A stretch of DNA of 64,000 nt from Polynucleobacter sp. AP-Ainpum-60-G11 (GCF_018688375.1 NZ_CP061318.1:1842557-1906556); one strand, 5' to 3'. Positions 28,926 through 36,660 are shown, numbered from the stretch's first letter. Numbers and translations: made by a program. The notes: generated by a model from the sequence alone, not told the origin.

Positions 28926-30560
28926 ATTACCATCGATACCATCACCTCCAGTACTCCCGGTGCAGAAGTTTTAAGACGCCGCAGCTTTGCCATCATCTCT
29001 CACCCAGATGCGGGTAAGACCACACTTACTGAAAAACTCTTGCTATATGCAGGGGCCATTCAGATTGCAGGCAGCGTCAAAGCTCGTAAAGCAAGTCGGC
29101 ATGCGACCTCTGACTGGATGGAGATTGAGAAACAGCGCGGAATTTCGGTTGCGAGCTCGGTAATGCAGATGGAATATCGTAATTGCATTATTAATCTTCT
29201 CGATACCCCGGGCCACCAAGACTTCTCCGAAGATACCTATCGCGTATTGACTGCTGTTGACTCTGCACTCATGGTGATTGATGCTGCAAATGGTGTTGAG
29301 TCACAGACGCTCCGATTGCTGGAAGTCTGTCGTGCACGCAACACGCCAATCGTCACCTTCATCAACAAAATGGATCGCGAAGTGAAACCGCCCATGGAGT
29401 TGATGGACGAAATTGAAACTGCGCTCGGTATTGAAGTGGTTCCTTTTACCTGGCCAGTAGGAATGGGCAAATCATTTGCCGGTGTGATTGATATTGCGAA
29501 TTCTCAGATGCGCATGTTCAAAGCAGGCGAAGATCGTGTAACTGAAGATTCTCATGCAATTGTTGATATCAATGATCCCGCGCTAAAAGAACGCCTAGGC
29601 ACTGATCTTGAAAATGCGCTTGCTGAAGTCGATCTGATTAAAAATGCGATGCCTGCTTTTGACAGAGAAGCCTTTTTAGCTGGTCGTCAGTCGCCAGTAT
29701 TCTTTGGCTCCGCCATTAATAACTTTGGCGTACGTGAAATTCTCAATACTTTAGTTGAGCTCGCACCATCACCAGGCTCACGCAAAGCTTTACAACGTGA
29801 AGTCAGCCCTGCCGAGAATAAATTTTCCGCTGTGGTATTTAAGATTCAAGCCAACATGGATCCGGCACATCGAGATCGTGTTGCATTCTTGCGCATTTGC
29901 TCTGGGCATTTCCAGCGCGGTATGAAGCTGAAGATTTGCCGCAATGGCAAAGAGGTGCGTACCAACAATGCGCTGTCCTTCTTGTCACAGCGCCGTGATA
30001 TTTTGGATGAAGCATTCCCTGGCGACATTATTGGCTTACCAAACCACGGCCTGCTTCGCTTGGGCGATACGCTCACTGAAGGCGAGCAACTGCAATTCAC
30101 GGGCTTGCCGTTTTTTGCCCCAGAAATTTTCCGCATGGTCGAGTCTGCTGATCCATTACGCTCTAAACAATTGCGTACAGGTTTAATGCAGCTTGGCGAA
30201 GAGGGCGCAATTCAAGTTTTCCGCCCCATGACTGGTGGCACGATGTTACTCGGCGCATTTGGACAGCTGCAGTTTGAAGTAGTGAGTCATCGACTGCAAA
30301 CTGAATATGGTGCCGAAGTACGCTTATTACCAGCGCGCTATAACTTGGCTCGCTGGGTCAGCTCAGATGATCCCGTGGCACTCAAGAAATTTATACAAGA
30401 AAATATTCACCGCATGGCGGAGGATGTTGTGGGTGCTTCCGTATTTTTAGCTAGCCACAAATCTGAATTAGATGTTGCTCAACAGCGTTGGGAATCTATT
30501 CAATTCCATGCACTAAGAGAACATGCGGGGCTGATCTATCAATCAGATCTCGCCGGCTAA
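28926..30560 (+). CDS. prfC: Peptide chain release factor 3, probable ATT start
   Basis: GTPase that recycles RF1/RF2 after termination. The G1 loop HPDAGKTT (25-32), DTPGHQDFSEDTYR (G3) and FINKMDRE (G4) are intact, and the full length of 544 matches RF3. The frame contains no ATG, GTG or TTG between the upstream stop (28911) and the G1 loop. The first ordinary start (TTG 29040) would remove the essential P-loop. The codon aligned with the expected N-terminus is ATT 28926, giving residues TIDTITSS after the initiator; another ATT lies at 28914. I therefore annotate a non-canonical start. No clear ribosome binding site is seen. Confidence 0.9.
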   Translation: MTIDTITSSTPGAEVLRRRSFAIISHPDAGKTTLTEKLLLYAGAIQIAGSVKARKASRHATSDWMEIEKQRGISVASSVMQMEYRNCIINLLDTPGHQDFSEDTYRVLTAVDSALMVIDAANGVESQTLRLLEVCRARNTPIVTFINKMDREVKPPMELMDEIETALGIEVVPFTWPVGMGKSFAGVIDIANSQMRMFKAGEDRVTEDSHAIVDINDPALKERLGTDLENALAEVDLIKNAMPAFDREAFLAGRQSPVFFGSAINNFGVREILNTLVELAPSPGSRKALQREVSPAENKFSAVVFKIQANMDPAHRDRVAFLRICSGHFQRGMKLKICRNGKEVRTNNALSFLSQRRDILDEAFPGDIIGLPNHGLLRLGDTLTEGEQLQFTGLPFFAPEIFRMVESADPLRSKQLRTGLMQLGEEGAIQVFRPMTGGTMLLGAFGQLQFEVVSHRLQTEYGAEVRLLPARYNLARWVSSDDPVALKKFIQENIHRMAEDVVGASVFLASHKSELDVAQQRWESIQFHALREHAGLIYQSDLAG

Positions 30561-30562
30561 AT

Positions 30563-30811
30563 TTAGCGCGACCCTGATTGTGGCCAGCTGCAATCAAATA
30601 CTGCTACTAACTGAGTATCACTCTTCCTAAAAGAGGCAGTCTTACCGTATTGCGCGCAATACGCATTTGCCTTTGATGTTAAGGATGTAATAGATTCCCC
30701 ATCGCTATTTAAAAAGGTGACGTGATTTGAATCTGATGCATCGGTGTAAACCGCTGCGCAAGCACTCAAACCAAAGGCCCACAACAACACAATAAATCTA
30801 AAGCGCGCCAT
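30563..30811 (-). CDS. Small lipoprotein of unknown function
   Basis: Starting at ATG 30811 the 82-residue product has a signal peptide ending in the lipobox LSAC (C18 or nearby), so the mature chain should be lipid-anchored. The rest, VTFLNSDGESITSLTSKA and further on two cysteines, is not a family I recognise. The open frame continues nine codons upstream but loses signal-peptide shape. It converges with prfC at a two-base gap. Confidence 0.68.
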   Translation of the reverse strand: MARFRFIVLLWAFGLSACAAVYTDASDSNHVTFLNSDGESITSLTSKANAYCAQYGKTASFRKSDTQLVAVFDCSWPQSGSR

Positions 30812-30846
30812 ATAAATCCTTTTAGTCAGTGAATACATGAGCCTAC

Positions 30847-31071
30847 TTATAGCTTTAACTGGCCCACTATTTTTGCAGTGAGTTTGCTAGCAAATGGTCG
30901 GTAAATCAAAATACAAATAATCGCCACTGGATAGGCAACCGACCACACCTCCAACCAAACCCAAAAGAAATCCGGCGCAAGACCTAGGCGCACCAATGTC
31001 GTTGCTAAAGTAATGCTCAATGACATGAGTCCACCCATGATTGCGGAAAAAATAAGATTGGGAATATTCAT
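30847..31071 (-). CDS. DUF2798 family membrane protein
   Basis: The 74-residue protein has two hydrophobic segments (about 7-27 and 36-58) with the family pattern FSAIMGGLMSLSITL and RPFASKL near the end. DUF2798 proteins are small inner-membrane proteins without known function. It lies 35 bases upstream of the small lipoprotein gene on the same strand. Confidence 0.72.
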   Translation of the reverse strand: MNIPNLIFSAIMGGLMSLSITLATTLVRLGLAPDFFWVWLEVWSVAYPVAIICILIYRPFASKLTAKIVGQLKL

Positions 31072-31172
31072 CTCGATTCAAAATAGAGTTGATGAGGATC
31101 TATCAATCATAGCGCCAGAACCACTTAACTGTTATTCTGATTTGTGATCACTATTCCGCGCCCTATATAGGG

Positions 31173-31214
31173 GAGTCTGCTGAGCAAGCTCAGAGGTTCA
31201 TCATTCCAAGACTC
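31173..31214 (+). promoter_or_regulatory. Structured leader upstream of small basic protein gene
   Basis: An outer stem GAGTCT (31173-31178) with AGACTC (31209-31214) encloses a hairpin CTGAGC (31180-31185) with GCTCAG (31188-31193). The outer stem ends two bases before the AGGA ribosome binding site (31216-31219) of the gene at 31226. It could be a translational control element. I do not recognise an Rfam-type family. Confidence 0.45.
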
Positions 31215-31225
31215 TAGGAAAAAAT

Positions 31226-31432
31226 ATGGCTGTTGGCCAAAATCAAAGAAATAGAAAAAACGATCCCATGGTTAGTAAAACTGGCAAAGCTAAATTGGGC
31301 CCACTTACCGTTACTCAACTCAGTAAATTACTAGAAGCCAGCACTAAGCCTAAGGAGAAGGCTAAGATTCAGAGGGCTCTTAATAAGCGCCCTCCGCTCC
31401 CAGCGCCTGCCGCTAAGACCGTCGCAGCCTAA
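31226..31432 (+). CDS. Small basic protein of unknown function
   Basis: The 68-residue product is rich in Lys, Ala and Pro; a central part LTVTQLSKLLEASTKPKEK could form helices. It has no signal peptide or cysteine. A ribosome binding site AGGA is six bases before ATG 31226, and a strong terminator follows directly, so it is an independent transcription unit. I do not recognise the family; the charge suggests nucleic-acid contact, which is speculation. Confidence 0.65.
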   Translation: MAVGQNQRNRKNDPMVSKTGKAKLGPLTVTQLSKLLEASTKPKEKAKIQRALNKRPPLPAPAAKTVAA

Positions 31433-31438
31433 GCACTA

Positions 31439-31465
31439 AGCCCCGAAATTACCGGGGCTTTTTCT
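31439..31465 (+). terminator. Rho-independent terminator
   Basis: AGCCCCG (31439-31445) pairs with CGGGGCT (31453-31459) across a seven-base loop and is followed by a T-run. It closes the single-gene unit at 31226. Confidence 0.88.
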
Positions 31466-31484
31466 TTTGTAATATGCTCTCATC

Positions 31485-31991
31485 ATGAAGGCATCCCCCA
31501 AAATTCATTCGATTTATATTGCAACTCGTGCAGGTGAATCAATGGCGCCACTGATGCAAGCCAATATCATTGCTGGCGAAGGAATTATGGGAGACCGCTA
31601 CGCGCTTGGTATAGGTGCATTCTCCAAAACTAAACCCAAGATACGACATATTTCCCTCATTGCACTAGCGGGCTTGGAATATGCCAATCAGCAACTAAAG
31701 ACAAAACAGCAAGCGTCTTTTGACGAAAGCGAAACTCGCAGAAATCTAGTGATCAGCGGCATTTCAGCGGAGGAACTCAATTCCTTGGTTGGAAAGACTT
31801 TCTATTTAGGAAATCTTGCATTTAAGGGCACTGAATTATGTGAGCCCTGCCAGCGACCTGCTAATTTGCTAAAGCGGCCTGATTTTATGAATGCATTTGA
31901 AGGTCGAGGTGGGCTTAGGGCTGAGGCACTCACATCTGGAACTCTGAGCGGTGGCGACTTGCTGACCTATTCGATCGGTCATGAACAATGA
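31485..31991 (+). CDS. MOSC domain protein
   Basis: MOSC domains bind or transfer sulfur or act in molybdenum-cofactor chemistry. The 168-residue protein contains GIMGDRYALG, the RNLVISGI block and CEPCQRP with the conserved cysteine near 119-122. No partner domain is attached. The ATG of the next gene overlaps its stop, so the two are coupled. Specific substrate unknown. Confidence 0.85.
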   Translation: MKASPKIHSIYIATRAGESMAPLMQANIIAGEGIMGDRYALGIGAFSKTKPKIRHISLIALAGLEYANQQLKTKQQASFDESETRRNLVISGISAEELNSLVGKTFYLGNLAFKGTELCEPCQRPANLLKRPDFMNAFEGRGGLRAEALTSGTLSGGDLLTYSIGHEQ

Positions 31992-32392
31992 TCACCTACT
32001 CCGAGCACGCCAGTATTAGCCCAGAACAGGCGATCGATCTTTATACCCGCTCTACTCTTGGGGAGAGACGCCCAATCAATAGCATCACCACGTTTGCAGC
32101 GATGCTTGCTAATGCAAACCTTACTATTTCTGCATGGGATGGTGAAAAGCTAGTTGGAATCAGTCGTAGCCTGACAGACTTTGCTTATGTGGCTTATTTG
32201 GCTGACCTTGCTGTAGATGAACAATATCAACGGCAAGGAATAGGCAAGCGTCTCATTGAAGAAACCAAAAGTCGCCTAGAGTCTAACTGCATGGTGGTAC
32301 TGCTTGCAGCCCCAAAAGCAAACACTTATTACGAGCATCTTGGCTTTGAGCACAATCCTCGCGCCTGGACTATAAAAAATAATTCAATTTAA
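31988..32392 (+). CDS. GNAT-family N-acetyltransferase
   Basis: The 134-residue protein carries acetyl-CoA-binding motif A as DLAVDEQYQRQGIGKRLIE (about 76-94) with the RxxGxG pattern, and YYEHLGFE near the C-terminus. It is coupled to the MOSC gene by a four-base overlap. Substrate cannot be inferred. Confidence 0.85.
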   Translation: MITYSEHASISPEQAIDLYTRSTLGERRPINSITTFAAMLANANLTISAWDGEKLVGISRSLTDFAYVAYLADLAVDEQYQRQGIGKRLIEETKSRLESNCMVVLLAAPKANTYYEHLGFEHNPRAWTIKNNSI

Positions 32393-32401
32393 TATTGCAA
32401 C

Positions 32402-33049
32402 ATGACTACAACGAAACTCTGCCTCATTCGCCATGGGGAAACCGCTTGGAATGCTGAAAGGCGCTTGCAAGGACACACCGATATTCCTCTTAACGCTAAG
32501 GGTATGTTGCAAGCGCGCCAAATGGCACAGGCACTTAAAAATATTAATCTTGCCTTTGACTTCTTGTATACCAGCGATCTAAAAAGGGCAGCTGACACTG
32601 CACAGGCTGTTGTTGAATTATTTGGAGTTGAAGCACAAGTAGACAGCGCTTTACGAGAGCGGCATTTTGGTGCGCTCCAAGGGTTTTCAATTAGCGAGGC
32701 GCCACTACAGCGTCCTGATATTTGGCAGGCTCACATTGCTCGCGATTTAGATCATGATCTTGAGGGTGGCGAAAGTATTCAGCAATTTTCATCACGCGTA
32801 CAAAAGGCGCTAGACAATATTCAGATGCGGCATGCCGGTAAAACTATTTTGGTAGTGAGTCATGGTGGCACGCTCGATATGATGTATCGCATAGCGAGTA
32901 AGCAATCGCTTGGCGCTGAAAGAGTCGCATCCGTACCCAATGCATCATTAAATTGGATCTCCCATAGCCAAGGTGATGGATGGTCAGTGGGGCAATGGGC
33001 TGATATCCGCCATCTTGAAGATCCCGCACTAGAGAACGTTGACCTCTAA
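32402..33049 (+). CDS. Histidine phosphatase (phosphoglycerate mutase-like)
   Basis: Catalytic RHGET (R10, H11) is followed by LRERHFG and VVSHGGTLDM, the second histidine motif. Length (215) matches broad-specificity phosphatases of the branch rather than the longer glycolytic mutases. It follows the GNAT gene by nine bases. A shared terminator lies right after the stop. Substrate not determinable. Confidence 0.88.
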   Translation: MTTTKLCLIRHGETAWNAERRLQGHTDIPLNAKGMLQARQMAQALKNINLAFDFLYTSDLKRAADTAQAVVELFGVEAQVDSALRERHFGALQGFSISEAPLQRPDIWQAHIARDLDHDLEGGESIQQFSSRVQKALDNIQMRHAGKTILVVSHGGTLDMMYRIASKQSLGAERVASVPNASLNWISHSQGDGWSVGQWADIRHLEDPALENVDL

Positions 33050-33051
33050 GT

Positions 33052-33077
33052 AAAAAAGTCACCCGCAGGTGACTTTT
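33052..33077. terminator. Bidirectional terminator
   Basis: GTCACC (33058-33063) and GGTGAC (33068-33073) form a hairpin flanked by A-run and T-run, serving the phosphatase gene (plus) and the small protein gene at 33095 (minus). Confidence 0.85.
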
Positions 33078-33094
33078 GCCTTATCAGAAAGAGA

Positions 33095-33334
33095 TTACTT
33101 TCTGATATGCGCGTGACGAGCAGCATCTTGTGACATGCCTTCACCTTTTGGCTTGCCTTCAAGCGCTTCTTTTTCAGCGGTAATTTCTTTACGACGCTCT
33201 TTGCAAGAACCAGCAATCTCTTGCAATGCCTTACGAGCTCTGGCAGCGGAGGCTTTAATTCCTTTTCCGTGGAACTTTTCATTCTCTGATTGGTATGTTT
33301 CAAAAGCAGCAATTAACTTGTCATGATGGGACAT
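33095..33334 (-). CDS. Small lysine/alanine-rich protein, weakly histone H1/Hc1-like
   Basis: The 79-residue product has a segment SASAARARKALQEI-like (here KASAARARKALQEI, about 26-39) that resembles bacterial Hc1-type histone-like proteins of Burkholderiaceae. It has no signal peptide and is strongly basic with some acid. ATG 33334 follows a plausible AAGGAA site. Function unknown; the resemblance is weak. Confidence 0.65.
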   Translation of the reverse strand: MSHHDKLIAAFETYQSENEKFHGKGIKASAARARKALQEIAGSCKERRKEITAEKEALEGKPKGEGMSQDAARHAHIRK

Positions 33335-33407
33335 ATTTTTCCTTATGAATTATTGAAATAATCGGCTCAAGGAGCACTTTAACCCAATATACGTAAATGA
33401 CTTCAAT

Positions 33408-34160
33408 TTATTGTGTCCAGCGATTAATAATCGCTTTTAAATTTTCTGGGCCCAGCTCCGAAAGGTACAAATTAAAGTCATCGCGCAATTTCGAGCCTTT
33501 TTTGAAGGCAAAGCCTAGGCTATCAAAGCCAACTACCTGGTAGCTGCTACTTACTGGAAGATTCAAGGATTTTTGGTAATTGACGAGCATGGCACTATCC
33601 ACAAATACTAAGTCCACATTACCATTTTGCAAAGCAATGAGAGCTTCTGTAGGCGATGGATAAAGCTTAACTTGATCTACGGAGTAATGGCCATTTGGCT
33701 GCAATACTGTTTTTACATAATCATCAAATACGCTTCCGGTTGGATAGGCAATTGTGTATTTTTTTAGTTGGGCTAAGTCGGTGATTTTGATATGGCGGTT
33801 TTTTAAACCAATCAATTCCCAAGTACTAGTGAAATAGGGCTTAGAAAAATCCATTACCTCTTTGCGTTTATCAGTAATAGAGATTCCGGAAAATGCGACA
33901 TCAGCCTGTCCACTAGTCACAGCGCCCAGCATGCCGAGCCAATCATAGGCAGTCATTTTGAATGTACAGCCTCGGGACTGACAGTAGCCCTCAAATATCT
34001 CCAAGTCTATGCCCGTATATTTGCCATCCTTTTCAAACAGCATAGGCGGTACCGCCGGAGATACGGCAACTTTAATTGCATTGGATTGCTCCTCTTTTGA
34101 GCAAGCACCAAGAACAAATAGGCTTGTTAATAATATGGCGATAGAGCGAGCAAGTCTCAT
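33408..34160 (-). CDS. Solute-binding lipoprotein, amino-acid ABC type (SBP_bac_3)
   Basis: Periplasmic binding protein family 3. Starting at ATG 34160 (250 residues) it has a lipoprotein signal peptide with lipobox LGAC. Family blocks are GIDLEIFEGYC, DVAFSGISITDKRKEVMDFSKPYF and TIAYPTGSVFDDYV. No permease or ATPase gene is adjacent, so it may serve a transporter elsewhere. It lies downstream of the riboswitch unit but behind its terminator, so it is probably transcribed separately. Ligand unknown. Confidence 0.86.
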   Translation of the reverse strand: MRLARSIAILLTSLFVLGACSKEEQSNAIKVAVSPAVPPMLFEKDGKYTGIDLEIFEGYCQSRGCTFKMTAYDWLGMLGAVTSGQADVAFSGISITDKRKEVMDFSKPYFTSTWELIGLKNRHIKITDLAQLKKYTIAYPTGSVFDDYVKTVLQPNGHYSVDQVKLYPSPTEALIALQNGNVDLVFVDSAMLVNYQKSLNLPVSSSYQVVGFDSLGFAFKKGSKLRDDFNLYLSELGPENLKAIINRWTQ

Positions 34161-34210
34161 GGCGTATTCAGAATTAATTGAGATAAATGATCTTATCAAG
34201 AATTAAATAT

Positions 34211-34234
34211 AAAAAACCACCCGAAGGTGGCTTT
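34211..34234 (-). terminator. Terminator of the riboswitch-controlled unit
   Basis: On the minus strand GCCACC TTCG GGTGG followed by six T residues (34211-34216). The 20-base core is identical to the terminators behind tRNA-Phe (44412) and in the partial copy at 43408. Confidence 0.85.
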
Positions 34235-34264
34235 TAATTTTTAATACGCTCAACATAGCCCTCT

Positions 34265-34462
34265 TCAGGCCTTAGTGACTTTCTTGGTTGAGACATGACT
34301 TGACTTGCAGTAATCCACAATCGCCTCTGCAAATTTGAGATAACGTGAATTCACACGTCTGAGTTCGCTTAACTCCGAAACGCCTTTTGATACTTCATTT
34401 TTAAACGATGCGTCTTCATAGCCTGGATGGTACGGGGCTTCTTTAGTGTAGATATTGCTCAT
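34265..34462 (-). CDS. Small protein of unknown function behind a tandem glycine riboswitch
   Basis: The 65-residue product begins MSNIYTKEAPYHPGY and has a likely helical middle (SKGVSELSELRRVNSRYLKF) and a basic C-terminus. It has no signal peptide or membrane segment. It is the only gene between the glycine riboswitch (34606-34790) and the terminator (34211-34234) and therefore the probable target. A weak CAGG (34471-34474) precedes ATG 34462. I do not recognise the family; glycine cleavage or transport proteins, the usual targets, look nothing like this. Confidence 0.7.
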   Translation of the reverse strand: MSNIYTKEAPYHPGYEDASFKNEVSKGVSELSELRRVNSRYLKFAEAIVDYCKSSHVSTKKVTKA

Positions 34463-34475
34463 ATTGTTTGCCTGA

Positions 34476-34531
34476 TTCAGTAAGTTTTTAAAGGTCCCAG
34501 TGCGGGAAATTAGTTACGCTTTCTTACTGAA
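34476..34531 (-). repeat. 9-bp inverted repeat between riboswitch and ORF
   Basis: TTCAGTAAG (34476-34484) and CTTACTGAA (34523-34531) are perfect complements 38 bases apart. The inner arm ends next to the weak ribosome binding site of the 65-residue ORF and the outer arm abuts the stop codon of the six-codon upstream ORF, so the stem could act as an expression switch. Confidence 0.5.
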
Positions 34532-34552
34532 CTAGCTTGGGGTGATATTCAT
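34532..34552 (-). CDS. Six-codon upstream ORF in the riboswitch leader
   Basis: ATG AAT ATC ACC CCA AGC TAG, encoding MNITPS, follows AGGAG (34559-34563) at an ideal six-base spacing. Its stop abuts one arm of the inverted repeat. This is a strong translation signal with a trivial product, consistent with a regulatory upstream ORF; expression is untested. Confidence 0.45.
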   Translation of the reverse strand: MNITPS

Positions 34553-34605
34553 ACAGGGCTCCTAACTTGCGCGTGCGCAATTCAATGCGTCACTCGCTTG
34601 CCGCT

Positions 34606-34790
34606 CCCCCTGTCCTTGATACCTGAGAGATTCACACTAAGACCTAACTTAGTGCTTGCTCCTTCGGTGCACCATTAATATGGTGGCTCTCCAGACGGCA
34701 GTTTAGGATAAGCAGTACCTTCCTATTGGGTACCTGAGCGTTCATGGGAGTTTGCGCCTTCGGTGGAGGCCTATGGCCTCACTCTCCTGC
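34606..34790 (-). promoter_or_regulatory. Tandem glycine riboswitch
   Basis: Two aptamers lie in series on the minus strand. Aptamer I (about 34712-34790) reads GCAGGAGAG, CCACCGAAGGCGCAA, then GAACGCTCAGGTACC. Aptamer II (about 34606-34697) reads TCTGGAGAG, GCACCGAAGGAGCAA, then GAATCTCTCAGGTATC and GGACAG. The CCGAAGG/GCAA core and the CTCAGG strand are the glycine aptamer hallmarks. A short linker joins them. Normal targets are glycine cleavage or transport genes; here only a 65-residue ORF follows. Confidence 0.92.
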
Positions 34791-34798
34791 TTAGCGCT

Positions 34799-34826
34799 AG
34801 TATATCTTGAGATGTTACTTTTGTAA
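34799..34826 (-). promoter_or_regulatory. Candidate promoter of the glycine riboswitch transcript
   Basis: TTACAA (34821-34826) and TATACT (34799-34804) with 16 bases between them, on the minus strand, place transcription start immediately upstream of aptamer I. It lies in the gap after the panD stop, so the riboswitch is not simply a panD tail. Confidence 0.55.
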
Positions 34827-34862
34827 TCCTGGCTAATACCTAACCCCAGGAATGCCTAGAAT

Positions 34863-35228
34863 TTAATTGACCTTTTTAATTTCTTTAATGGTATTGCCTT
34901 CACCCAACAATACGATCTTAGGCACATGCTTTGCAACTGCATCGTTGCTAACCTGTCCATATGTACAAATAATTAGATGGTCGCCAACATGTGCTTTACG
35001 TGCAGCAGCGCCATTTAGAGAAATGATTCCGGAGCCACGCTTTGCCTTAATGATGTAAGTTGAGAAACGCTCGCCGTTATTAATGTTGTAGAGCTCGATC
35101 TTTTCAAACTCGCGCATATCAGCAGCATCGAGTAAGTCTTCATCGATTCCACAAGAGCCTTCGTAATGCAAATCCGCCTCCGTAACGGTTGCTCTGTGAA
35201 TTTTTCCCAACAACATAATGCGATTCAT
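34863..35228 (-). CDS. panD: Aspartate 1-decarboxylase proenzyme
   Basis: Forms beta-alanine for pantothenate and coenzyme A. The self-cleavage site Gly24-Ser25 (YEGSCG) that generates the pyruvoyl group is exactly at the expected position, with K9 and Y-containing segments as in the family. The 121-residue length is typical. It lies alone: the phasin gene upstream ends in a terminator. Confidence 0.96.
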   Translation of the reverse strand: MNRIMLLGKIHRATVTEADLHYEGSCGIDEDLLDAADMREFEKIELYNINNGERFSTYIIKAKRGSGIISLNGAAARKAHVGDHLIICTYGQVSNDAVAKHVPKIVLLGEGNTIKEIKKVN

Positions 35229-35317
35229 ACGATTTCCTCGAAAATTAAAAGCGCCTCTTCAAGCATTTCTAACAGCTATCTTGCTATTTTCTCAAACTTT
35301 TTTGAAGTATCACCATC

Positions 35318-35343
35318 AAAAAACCCCGCTTACACGGGGCTTT
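35318..35343 (-). terminator. Terminator downstream of the phasin gene
   Basis: On the minus strand CCCCG (35335-35339) pairs with CGGGG (35324-35328) across six bases and is followed by six T residues (35318-35323). Confidence 0.85.
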
Positions 35344-35365
35344 CTGTTTAGCTATTATCTACCAA

Positions 35366-35923
35366 TTACTTGGCGCGGCTTTTTGCTGCTTTAGGAGCCT
35401 GGCCAAATTGACCCTCTGCAGTCTTCATTGCAGTTTCAACACTTTTCTCAAAGTTTGCAAAGGCATCTTGAGTTGTTGAGCGTACTTGGTCAAAGTTTTG
35501 CATTGCTGTATTGAACGCAGATGTAAATGCACTTACATATGCCTCTGTACCTGCAGGCGCCTTTGAAGTAGCGGTAGCTACAAAGCTCTTGAGGTCATCC
35601 TGTGATTGATCAATAGCAGCCTCAACAGCCTCAACTAATTCTTGGTTGCCGCGACGCAGCACTGCAGCTACTTTTTTCTGATAAGCGGCAACTTCAGCAA
35701 CTGCCTCTTGCACTTCTGGGCTTTGCAGCAGATCTAATGCCGCTTTGGCATCTTTGCCCTTCAATAGCTCGGCGGCTTTAGCTTGCGCATTTGCTACCGC
35801 TTGTTGTGCGGCCTGGTAGTTGATCTCTGCCAATTCTTGAGCATTCTCAAGGGCGGTTTGACCCAATGCGCGGGCGCTTTCTACGGATTTAGCTTGATTT
35901 TCTGCAAATTGATTTTTGAACAT
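35366..35923 (-). CDS. Phasin family protein
   Basis: Coats polyhydroxyalkanoate granules in relatives. The 185-residue protein is almost wholly helical with Ala/Gln/Glu-rich heptads and matches the phasin pattern (FAENQAKSVESARALGQTAL at the N-terminus, TEAYVSAFTSAFNTAM near 125-140) and a basic Ala/Lys tail. An AAAGGA site precedes ATG 35923. No PHA synthase gene is in the window, so granule association is inferred from family. Confidence 0.9.
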   Translation of the reverse strand: MFKNQFAENQAKSVESARALGQTALENAQELAEINYQAAQQAVANAQAKAAELLKGKDAKAALDLLQSPEVQEAVAEVAAYQKKVAAVLRRGNQELVEAVEAAIDQSQDDLKSFVATATSKAPAGTEAYVSAFTSAFNTAMQNFDQVRSTTQDAFANFEKSVETAMKTAEGQFGQAPKAAKSRAK

Positions 35924-36077
35924 GATATTTCCTTTAAAGGGTTATTTGTTGCACTGCACCATATTAATAGCTTATTTTGGGCTTAGCAAGCAAATATTGC
36001 TGCAAAGCAACATATAATCTCGTCAGCCCGAGTAGCTTGTTACAAAAAATAGTATTCAGCATCGCGAAAGAGGTACT

Positions 36078-36659
36078 TTGCTTCGCCCAGTTCAGAAATT
36101 ATTAGTTATGTACCGTAGATTTATTGCCCTTTTACTGCTTTGTATGCCATTTGCTGCATTGCGCGCTGAAAACCTCTCCGATTGGCTTCAGACCACAACT
36201 ACATACCTTGAGTCTATTTGGGATAAAGGCGGCAATGAGCTCTATATTCCCCTCTACACCTATCACATGCCTTATGCGTACTCTCAAGACAAGATCAACC
36301 AATACACCGAATATCCAATGGGCATTGGATTCGGCAGGGGTCTGATGAATGAGAGTGGCAATTGGGAGGGCATTTATGGAATGACCTTCAAAGACTCACA
36401 TGGAATTTATCAATACATGGTGGGCTACGGATGGATACCTATGTGGAACATTGGCGATAGTCCTGACTGGAAGTATGGTGTTGGAGCGACCGCTTTCATC
36501 ATGTCTCGCCAAGACATCATGAACTACACCCCCTTTCCAGGCCTACTCCCTATTGCCTCGATCAGCTACAAAGATCTAAGTATTCAAACTGCTTATGTAC
36601 CTGGTGGACAAAACGTCGGGAACGTCTTGTTTACCTGGGCTAAATACAATTTGCCTTAA
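36078..36659 (+). CDS. pagP: Lipid A palmitoyltransferase PagP
   Basis: Outer-membrane beta-barrel enzyme that transfers palmitate from phospholipids to lipid A. Catalytic residues H63 (TYHMPY), D106 and S107 (FKDSHG) are spaced exactly as H33, D76 and S77 of the mature E. coli enzyme. A signal peptide ends near ALRA-EN (30/31). TTG 36078 has an AAAGAGG site five bases upstream; ATG 36108 would shorten the signal peptide by ten residues and lacks such a site. It stands alone and convergent with the peroxiredoxin gene. Confidence 0.92.
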   Translation: MLRPVQKLLVMYRRFIALLLLCMPFAALRAENLSDWLQTTTTYLESIWDKGGNELYIPLYTYHMPYAYSQDKINQYTEYPMGIGFGRGLMNESGNWEGIYGMTFKDSHGIYQYMVGYGWIPMWNIGDSPDWKYGVGATAFIMSRQDIMNYTPFPGLLPIASISYKDLSIQTAYVPGGQNVGNVLFTWAKYNLP

Positions 36660-36660
36660 C

